This document shows, piece after piece, positions 1 through 4,793 of a stretch of 5,598 nt of DNA. Origin of the DNA: Rhodospirillales bacterium (GTDB taxonomy: Bacteria > Pseudomonadota > Alphaproteobacteria > Rhodospirillales > 2-02-FULL-58-16); the NCBI GenBank assembly GCA_021775195.1, contig JAJFIG010000040.1, positions 1 through 5,598 on the forward strand, given 5' to 3'. Numbering within the stretch: position 1 is the stretch's first letter; each line of letters opens with the position of its first letter. The translations under genes were made by a program, and so were the position numbers. Under the pieces are notes generated by a model, which had not been told where the DNA came from, made no database searches, and saw only the letters and a list, made by a program, of their open reading frames with translations.

Positions 1-402
1 GATCCCCAGGCCGACGCGGTAGTGGACATTGCCACCCTGGTTTCGGTCATCACCGACAAAAGCGAACGGGACGATCCCAACGTGGTCAAGGCGGTGGTAT
101 CCCTGGCCCCTGGCGCCACCATCGGGCCGGCCCTTTATTTCAGCCGCCAGACGGTGCCCGGCGGCAAGGGCCCGCTCTATCACCACATCGGCATCTACGC
201 CTTCCGGCGCCCGGCTCTGGAGCGCTTCGTCAACCTGCCCCCGGGGATACTCGAGGAACGCGAGCGGCTGGAGCAGTTGCGGGCGTTGGAGAACGGCATG
301 CGCATCGACGCCGCCCTCGTTGACACCGTTCCCCTGGGTGTCGATACTCCCGGCGACCTGGCGCGCGCCCGCGACATGCTGGCCCCGAAGCGCCGGGACT
401 AG
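1..402 (+). CDS. kdsB: 3-deoxy-manno-octulosonate cytidylyltransferase (CMP-Kdo synthetase), C-terminal part
   Basis: KdsB is a cytosolic enzyme that couples CTP to Kdo to make CMP-Kdo, the activated sugar for the LPS inner core. The frame is open from base 1 and ends at TAG 400-402, so 133 codons remain of a family usually near 245 aa; the N-terminal half with the nucleotide-binding start lies outside the window. Visible family features are DPNVVKAV (codons 27-34), ALYFSR, the [10 protein letters not shown] segment, the [15 protein letters not shown] segment and the closing [12 protein letters not shown], which correspond in order to the E. coli NPNAVK, ALYFSR, HLGIYGYR, EMLEQLRVLW and GVDTPEDLERVR segments. 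The stop codon directly abuts an inverted-repeat element, and before that insertion pheA probably followed after about 27 nt, which suggests an operon. The coding part looks intact up to the stop. Identification is by remembered family motifs. Confidence 0.95.
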   Translation, partial: DPQADAVVDIATLVSVITDKSERDDPNVVKAVVSLAPGATIGPALYFSRQTVPGGKGPLYHHIGIYAFRRPALERFVNLPPGILEERERLEQLRALENGMRIDAALVDTVPLGVDTPGDLARARDMLAPKRRD

Positions 403-434
403 AGGTCGTGTACTCAATAAGGCTGCGCCCGTGG
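403..434 (+). repeat. Left terminal inverted repeat of the MITE-like element
   Basis: Begins aggtcgtgtactcaataagg and ends gcgcccgtgg. It pairs with 639-670 at 30 of 32 positions; the differences are at arm positions 10 (A here, G in the other arm) and 15 (A here, T there). Similarity ends abruptly inside position 434, which defines the inner edge. Its first base follows the last base of the kdsB TAG. Confidence 0.88.
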
Positions 435-438
435 TTGC

Positions 439-527
439 GGCGAAAATGACGAGGGATTAGGCGCGAGGACGTAGGACATGCAGCGCATATTCAAGGCCGA
501 GCGACGCGAGCCCTCGTCATTTTCGCC
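439..527. repeat. Internal hairpin A of the element (17-bp perfect stem)
   Basis: Bases 439-455 (ggcgaaaatgacgaggg) are the exact reverse complement of 511-527. The enclosed 55 nt hold only a small hairpin, atgc 478-481 with gcat 485-488. The hairpin starts 4 nt inside the left terminal repeat. Transcribed in either direction it would form a long stable stem. Confidence 0.85.
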
Positions 528-545
528 CAATTCCGGAGGAACGGG

Positions 546-633
546 GCCACTTTTCCCACCCGCTACGTTGCGGACCCCTTGCGATGGTTTGGCATCGCGG
601 CACGGTCCGCGCCTTGCGGGTGGGAAAATTGGC
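546..633. repeat. Internal hairpin B of the element (long interrupted stem)
   Basis: Four stacked complementary segments are visible. The outer arms 546-563 and 616-633 pair over 18 bp with one mismatch, including a 13-bp perfect core (551-563 with 616-628). Then 570-576 pairs with 604-610 (gcggacc/ggtccgc), and 581-586 pairs with 593-598 (gcgatg/catcgc) around a 6-nt loop. It ends 5 nt before the right terminal repeat, so the two hairpins sit side by side with about 18 nt between them. Confidence 0.83.
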
Positions 634-638
634 TCCCG

Positions 639-670
639 CCACGGGCGCAGCCTTAATGAGCACACGACCT
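639..670 (-). repeat. Right terminal inverted repeat of the MITE-like element
   Basis: Starts ccacgggcgc and ends gcacacgacct; it is the reverse complement of 403-434 apart from two bases. It lies 29 nt upstream of the pheA start, so the pheA ribosome-binding region (aagg at 688-691) is outside the element and was probably not disturbed. Confidence 0.88.
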
Positions 671-699
671 AGATAAAACAGCAGGCCAAGGCCAGTCCC

Positions 700-1566
700 A
701 TGTCCGCTCCCGACAAGACCATCGCCTTCCAGGGTTCGCCTGGAGCGTACTCGGACCTCGCCTGCCGCAGCGTGCGGCCGGAGATGACGACCCTGCCGTG
801 TCACGCCTTCGAGGACGCCTTCGCCGCCGTGCGCGATGGCAAGGCGGCACTGGCAATGATCCCCATCGAGAATTCCGTCGCCGGGCGGGTCGCCGACATC
901 CACCACCTTCTGCCCGAATCGGGCCTGCAGATCATCGGCGAGCACTTCCAGCGGGTGAACCTTCATCTCCTTGGCGTCAAGGGAGCGACCATCGGCGACC
1001 TGACCCATGTGCACAGCCACATCCATGCCCTGAACCAGTGCCGCAAGGTCATCGAGGAGCTGGGCATCCAGCCCGTGGTCCACGTCGATACCGCCGGCGC
1101 CGCCGCCGAGATCGCCGCCAACGGCGACAAGACCCAGGGGGCCATCGCCTCGGAACTGGCCGGCGAGCTGGATGGCCTGGCATCCCTCAGGGCCGACATC
1201 GAGGACGCCGCCCACAACACCACCCGTTTCCTGATCATGGCCCTCGAGCCGGTGATCCCCCATCCCAAGGCAGGACCGACCATCACCAGCTTCGTCTTCC
1301 GCGTCCGCAACGTCCCGGCGGCCCTCTACAAGGCACTGGGCGGCTTCGCCACCAATGGCGTCAACAGGACCAAGCTGGAAAGCGATCTCGTCGGCGGGCA
1401 CTTCCTCGCCGCCCAGTTCTACGCCGACGTCGAGGGCCACCCCGAGCACCGCAACCTGGAACTGGCCCTCGAGGAGCTCAATTTCTTCACCCGCGAGGTC
1501 AAGATCCTGGGCGTCTATCCGGCCCACCCCTACCGCCTGGAAACCGACGGCGACGACGACGATTAG
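700..1566 (+). CDS. pheA: Prephenate dehydratase with C-terminal ACT domain
   Basis: A 288-aa monofunctional enzyme that converts prephenate to phenylpyruvate, the committed step to phenylalanine, in the cytosol. The catalytic domain spans about residues 7-182: GSPGAYS (12-18), PIENSVAGRV (55-64), the HVHSHIHALNQC segment (103-114), DTAGAA (130-135), AIAS (148-151) and NTTRFL (173-178), which contains the Thr-Arg-Phe motif tied to catalysis in this family. An ACT domain follows (about 195-278) with TKLES (224-228) in place of the usual TKIES/ESRP region, which is where phenylalanine normally binds for feedback inhibition. No chorismate mutase domain precedes it, unlike the E. coli fusion protein. 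The start ATG has aagg 8 nt upstream. The last six residues are DGDDDD. It lies downstream of kdsB, separated by the inserted element, and converges with nudC. Regulation by phenylalanine is inferred from the ACT domain. Confidence 0.96.
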   Translation: MSAPDKTIAFQGSPGAYSDLACRSVRPEMTTLPCHAFEDAFAAVRDGKAALAMIPIENSVAGRVADIHHLLPESGLQIIGEHFQRVNLHLLGVKGATIGDLTHVHSHIHALNQCRKVIEELGIQPVVHVDTAGAAAEIAANGDKTQGAIASELAGELDGLASLRADIEDAAHNTTRFLIMALEPVIPHPKAGPTITSFVFRVRNVPAALYKALGGFATNGVNRTKLESDLVGGHFLAAQFYADVEGHPEHRNLELALEELNFFTREVKILGVYPAHPYRLETDGDDDD

Positions 1567-1584
1567 GCAACGTCGGCAGGTCGT

Positions 1585-2532
1585 TCAGTCGCCTCTACCC
1601 TCGGCCAGCCATTCCTCGATCAGCCAGCGCGAAATGGAATCCTTTCGCGGCAGGCGCCGGCCTGATTCCTCGAAACGTGCGATCTCGTCCCGGTCGAACC
1701 AGCGCACGTCTTCCAGTTCGGTCTCATCGAAGTCGATGGACGTGGTCTCGGCCCTGGCCCGGAACCCCAGCATCAGGGACGATGGGAAGGGCCAGGGTTG
1801 CGAGGCCCGGTAGCGCACGTCGGTCACCGCCACGCCGGCTTCCTCCATGACCTCGCGGATCACCGCCTCCTCAAGGCTTTCTCCCGGATCGACGAACCCG
1901 GCCAGGGTCGAATACATGCCGTCGGCCCATTTCGGCTGGCGGCCCAGCAGGCAGACGTCATCCCGCCCCCCCGGCGCCACCCCGTTGGCGGACCGGGTAA
2001 TGAGCATGATCACCGCCGGGTCGGTGCGCGGAAAGTGCTCGCGCCCGCAGCCGATATTGGTGCACGCCCGCATGTGGCCGCCATGGCGGCTTTCGGTGGC
2101 ATAGCCGCAGTCGCCGCAAAAGCACTGGCGCCCATGCCAATGCATCATCCCCCGGGCATAGGCCAGCAGCGTGCCTTCCTGGCGGTCCATGAGTGCTCCC
2201 GCCCGGCGCAGATCCATGAACTCGGCCGGCGCCACCAGGTGCGCCAGCACCGATAGTTCGTGTTCGGATACGTCGGCGGCGAAATAGGCGATGTCGCCAT
2301 CGATGCCCAGCAGGGTGACATGCGCGGCCATATCCACCAGGTCCCGCACCGGCTTGCCGGTGACGGTAACCGCCTCCGGCACCTCCCCCGCCAGGATCAG
2401 GTTTTGGTTGCGCCACACCGGCACGATGCGGGTCGACCCGGCCGCCAGGCGTTTGGCCACCCAATCGGCGTCGCGTCGTTGCAGGGCCGCCCGGTCCAGG
2501 GCGCCACCCGTATAGAAGACCCGTTTCGGCAT
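1585..2532 (-). CDS. nudC: NAD(+) diphosphatase / NAD-capped RNA hydrolase, Nudix family
   Basis: A 315-aa Nudix hydrolase of the NudC type, which cleaves NADH or NAD to NMN(H) plus AMP; E. coli NudC also removes NAD caps from RNA. Order of features: an N-terminal domain (about 1-130); a zinc ribbon with C139-x2-C142 and C157-x4-C162; the HFPRTDPAVI strand (166-175); a complete Nudix box with G212, E218, R226, E227, E230, E231 and G233; and the NudC signature SQPWPFP (244-250) after it, which separates this group from other Nudix enzymes. The chosen ATG (complement of 2530-2532) has an AGGG-like Shine-Dalgarno (complement of 2540-2543) 7 nt upstream. The 3' end faces pheA with 18 bp between stop codons and no clear terminator. 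It is divergent from the SRP RNA gene. All metal-binding residues of the Nudix box are present, so activity is expected. Confidence 0.95.
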   Translation of the reverse strand: MPKRVFYTGGALDRAALQRRDADWVAKRLAAGSTRIVPVWRNQNLILAGEVPEAVTVTGKPVRDLVDMAAHVTLLGIDGDIAYFAADVSEHELSVLAHLVAPAEFMDLRRAGALMDRQEGTLLAYARGMMHWHGRQCFCGDCGYATESRHGGHMRACTNIGCGREHFPRTDPAVIMLITRSANGVAPGGRDDVCLLGRQPKWADGMYSTLAGFVDPGESLEEAVIREVMEEAGVAVTDVRYRASQPWPFPSSLMLGFRARAETTSIDFDETELEDVRWFDRDEIARFEESGRRLPRKDSISRWLIEEWLAEGRGD

Positions 2533-2603
2533 CGCCAGACCCTGCCACAGCCGCCGTTCTCAGGCAACGACAACGCGGTTCGTCCTGTCTCCGCCTTTGG
2601 TCC

Positions 2604-2634
2604 TTGCCTCGCCTCCCGGGTGAACTGTTATAGT
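2604..2634 (+). promoter_or_regulatory. Putative promoter of the SRP RNA gene
   Basis: TATAGT at 2629-2634 is one base from the consensus -10 and stands out in GC-rich sequence. It would place the RNA start near 2640-2641, next to the first stem base of the SRP RNA. A possible -35, TTGCCT (2604-2609), is 19 bp away, longer than ideal, so the -35 is uncertain. Because dnaX begins 30 nt after the RNA, this promoter may also feed dnaX. Confidence 0.5.
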
Positions 2635-2637
2635 GCT

Positions 2638-2739
2638 GGTGGGAGGCCGGCGGCGGACGGGCCGCTCGCCAACCCGGTCAGGTCCGGAAGGAAGCAGCCG
2701 TAACGAGTTCCGGCCCGGGTCGTTGTCCGGTCTCCCACC
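2638..2739 (+). ncRNA. ffs: Small bacterial signal recognition particle RNA (4.5S type)
   Basis: This RNA binds Ffh to form the signal recognition particle, which delivers ribosomes making membrane proteins to FtsY at the inner membrane. The near-universal Ffh-binding tip is at 2676-2699: ggtcaggtcc, the GGAA tetraloop (2686-2689), then ggaagcagcc. The rest folds as one long hairpin: 2638-2645 with 2732-2739 (ggtgggag/ctcccacc), ccgg 2647-2650 with 2727-2730, cgggcc 2658-2663 with 2712-2717, and ctcg 2665-2668 with 2704-2707. There is no Alu domain, as expected for the short form. The exact ends are estimated from the terminal stem and the -10 box; the 5' end could be up to 3 nt later. No T-run follows the 3' end, so processing or readthrough into dnaX is likely. 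Confidence 0.95.
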
Positions 2740-2769
2740 AACCAGAGTTTCATCGCCAGCACGCCCCTT

Positions 2770-4611
2770 ATGACTGAACCCGACGCCCCCGAACCGCCCG
2801 CCGACGCGCCGACCCTGCCCGGCACCGGTGCGCCGGAGGCGGAGTCTGAGGGCGCCGGCCAGTACCAGGTGCTCGCCCGCAAGTACCGCCCCAGCACTTT
2901 CGCCGGGCTCATCGGCCAGGAAGCCATGGTCCGCACCCTGACCAATGCCATCGAGGGCGGGCGGCTGGCCCACGCCTTCGTCCTCACCGGCGTGCGCGGA
3001 GTCGGCAAGACGACCACCGCCCGGATCATTGCCCGCGCCCTCAACTGCACCGGTATCGAGGGTATCGACGGCCCCACCCCCGAGCCCTGCGGGCGCTGCG
3101 ACAACTGCCGTGCCATCGCCGAAGACCGCCACATGGACGTCATCGAGATGGATGCCGCCAGCCGCACCGGGGTCGACGACATCCGCGACCTTATCGACGG
3201 GGTGCGCTACCGCCCGACCTCGGCCCGCTACAAGGTCTACATCGTCGACGAAGTCCACATGCTGTCGCGCCATGCCTTCAACGCTTTGCTCAAGACCCTG
3301 GAGGAACCGCCCGGGCACGTGAAGTTCATCTTCGCCACCACGGAAATCCGCAAGATCCCCATTACCGTGCTGTCCCGCTGCCAGCGTTTCGACCTGCGCC
3401 GCGTCGATGTCGAGGCCCTGGTCACCCACTTCCGAGACATCGCCGCCAGGGAGAACGCCCAAGTCAGCGACGCCGCCCTTTACCTCATCGCCCGCGCCGC
3501 CGATGGTTCGGTCCGCGACGGCCTCAGCCTCCTCGATCAGGCCATCGCCCATTGCGGCGGCGACGCCGGCGAGGACCAGGTCCGCGCCATGCTCGGCCTC
3601 GCCGACCGGACCCTGGTTTTCGACCTTCTAGACGCGGTCATGAAGGGCGATGTCCCGGGGGCGCTCGCGGTCATGGCCGATCAGTACGCCGCCGGTGCCG
3701 ACCCGGCGGTGGTCATCGAGGACATGCTCGAGCTCACCCACTGGCTGACCCGTATCAAGGTGGTGCCGGGCGCCGCCGACGAGCCTGGGGTGCCCGAGGC
3801 CGAGCGGGTGCGCGGCCGCGACATGGCGGCCGGACTGTCCATGGCCGACGTCGCCCGGGCTTGGCAGATGCTGCTCAAGGGCCTGGGCGAGGTTCGCACC
3901 TCGCCCAGGCCCGAACAGGCCATTGAGATGATCCTGGTGCGCCTCGCCTACACCGCCCGCCTGCCGACACCGGCGGAAGCCATAAAGTCCCTCGCCGATA
4001 CCGGCGGCACCTCCGCCGCGCCGGAGCCGGGGCCCAAGTCCGTCACCGGACCCGCCGGCGATGCCGGCCCCCCGCCACCCCGAGCCATGGCCGCCGAGGG
4101 CGGCGGCGCCACGGCGCCGGTGGCCGAGACGGCAGTGCCCGAACCGGCACCGATCGCGGAAACCGTGCCCGAAACCATGCCCGAAACCCGGGCCGACCTG
4201 CCCGATCCCGCCTCCTTCCCGGACGTAGTCGATCTCACCGGCAAGTGCCGCGAGGGCCGCCTGCATGCCAACCTGATCAACAACCTGCACCTGGTCCACT
4301 TCGAGCCCGGCCGCATCGAGTTCCGCCCCGGCGACAAGGCGCCGTCGGACCTTGCCAACCAGCTCAGCCGCTTCCTCAACGAGGCCACGGCCCGGCGCTG
4401 GGTGGTCACGGTTTCTCGCGACGGCGGCGAGGCCACCCTCAACCAACAGGCCGCCGCCGAAACCGCCCGGACCCGCGCTGAGGCCGCCAAACACCCCCTG
4501 GTCGCCGCCATCCTCGAAACCTTCCCCGGCGCCACCGTCGACGAGGTGCGTACCCTACCGGAGCCGGACACTCCCACCGAGAACCCGGAAGCTCTACCGG
4601 ACGACGAGTAG
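2770..4611 (+). CDS. dnaX: DNA polymerase III subunit gamma/tau
   Basis: The 613-aa tau subunit of the replicative clamp loader, which uses ATP to load the beta clamp and links the polymerase cores to the helicase. The N-terminus (1-30) is acidic and Pro/Ala-rich; the conserved part starts at YQVLARKYRP (32-41). The AAA+ module has Walker A GVRGVGKT (74-81), a zinc site C93, C107, C110 and C113, Walker B VYIVDE (156-161), sensor 1 FATTE (188-192), the SRC arginine finger (202-204) and sensor 2 GSVRD (246-250). The clamp-loader collar follows (about 260-395), then a Pro/Ala/Glu-rich linker (about 400-480), then a C-terminal polymerase-binding-like domain (about 482-600). Length is close to E. 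coli tau (643 aa). The ATG has no Shine-Dalgarno; the next ATG is codon 53, inside the conserved module, so 2770 is preferred. It sits 30 nt after the SRP RNA and may be co-transcribed with it. Confidence 0.97.
   Translation: MTEPDAPEPPADAPTLPGTGAPEAESEGAGQYQVLARKYRPSTFAGLIGQEAMVRTLTNAIEGGRLAHAFVLTGVRGVGKTTTARIIARALNCTGIEGIDGPTPEPCGRCDNCRAIAEDRHMDVIEMDAASRTGVDDIRDLIDGVRYRPTSARYKVYIVDEVHMLSRHAFNALLKTLEEPPGHVKFIFATTEIRKIPITVLSRCQRFDLRRVDVEALVTHFRDIAARENAQVSDAALYLIARAADGSVRDGLSLLDQAIAHCGGDAGEDQVRAMLGLADRTLVFDLLDAVMKGDVPGALAVMADQYAAGADPAVVIEDMLELTHWLTRIKVVPGAADEPGVPEAERVRGRDMAAGLSMADVARAWQMLLKGLGEVRTSPRPEQAIEMILVRLAYTARLPTPAEAIKSLADTGGTSAAPEPGPKSVTGPAGDAGPPPPRAMAAEGGGATAPVAETAVPEPAPIAETVPETMPETRADLPDPASFPDVVDLTGKCREGRLHANLINNLHLVHFEPGRIEFRPGDKAPSDLANQLSRFLNEATARRWVVTVSRDGGEATLNQQAAAETARTRAEAAKHPLVAAILETFPGATVDEVRTLPEPDTPTENPEALPDDE
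4153..4188 (+). repeat. Three 12-bp tandem units in the dnaX linker
   Basis: Consecutive units atcgcggaaacc, gtgcccgaaacc and atgcccgaaacc encode IAET-VPET-MPET (residues 462-473). The second and third units differ at one base. They lie in the low-complexity linker, where copy number can probably vary without harming the AAA+ or C-terminal domains. Confidence 0.6.
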
Positions 4612-4793
4612 GGCGACCCTACGCCCACCCACTAAGCGAATTCTTAATCTTTGTCGCCGACCCTCGGGGCGGTCTGTCCGGCGCCGCGAGCCGCCGGCGC
4701 AATCGGGTTTGGATTTCGCTCATGGCAAATGGTGTGACGCCCGGAGAGGCAACGAGATATTCGGCGAAACCGACAGGCACGGGGTCTGGCTCC
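4612..4793. other. Intergenic stretch between dnaX and the membrane protein gene
   Basis: No convincing gene. A 6-bp hairpin with a 3-nt loop straddles the dnaX stop (gtaggg 4608-4613 with ccctac 4617-4622) but has no T-run. An AT-rich patch at about 4633-4653 could be part of a promoter, but no convincing -35/-10 pair is seen. A second hairpin, gcgccg 4681-4686 with cggcgc 4695-4700, is also not followed by a T-run. The reading frame of the next gene is open throughout this stretch, with an alternative in-frame ATG at 4722. No trace of a YbaB or RecR coding sequence is visible. Confidence 0.5.

Larger units (their letters stand above)
403..670. mobile_element. MITE-like element made of nested inverted repeats, inserted between kdsB and pheA
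   Basis: About 268 bp bounded by 32-bp terminal inverted repeats (403-434 and 639-670) that match at 30 of 32 positions. Inside, a 17-bp perfect inverted repeat (439-455 with 511-527) and a second long hairpin (546-633) fill nearly all remaining sequence. The flanks share short words: AG at 401-402 and 671-672, TA at 400-401 and 670-671, and CTAG at 399-402 and 669-672. Duplication of 2 to 4 bp at TA or CTAG targets is known for IS630- and IS5-family elements, so a non-autonomous derivative of such an IS is plausible, but the exact boundary and family cannot be fixed here. Short ORFs on both strands do not resemble a transposase. The alternative is a structured intergenic repeat or RNA that does not transpose. 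The element structure is seen directly; mobility is inferred. Confidence 0.8.

Noticed and set aside
414..665. 83-aa minus-strand and 64-aa plus-strand (478-672) open frames inside the inverted-repeat element
   Set aside because: They run through the repeat arms and hairpins, are rich in Arg/Pro/Ser, and have no transposase-like motif. They are probably chance frames, though copies may be annotated as hypothetical proteins elsewhere.
403..670. CRISPR array or tRNA in the kdsB-pheA spacer
   Set aside because: The repeats are inverted pairs, not regularly spaced direct repeats, and no cloverleaf or T-loop consensus is present.
517..1527. 336-codon minus-strand open frame covering part of the element and most of pheA
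   Set aside because: It is antisense to a confidently identified pheA; its protein is low complexity (Gly, Asp, Val rich) as expected from the complement of GC-rich codons.
2560..3552. 330-aa minus-strand open frame across the SRP RNA gene and 5' dnaX
   Set aside because: It overlaps a structural RNA and the AAA+ coding region of dnaX; composition is that of a shadow frame.
3628..4494. 288-aa minus-strand open frame opposite the dnaX linker
   Set aside because: Gly/His-rich shadow of Pro/Ala-rich plus-strand coding; no domain recognised.
4680..4710. GC-rich inverted repeat (gcgccg/cggcgc) as a dnaX terminator
   Set aside because: The 6-bp stem is not followed by a T-run and such short GC palindromes are common by chance here.
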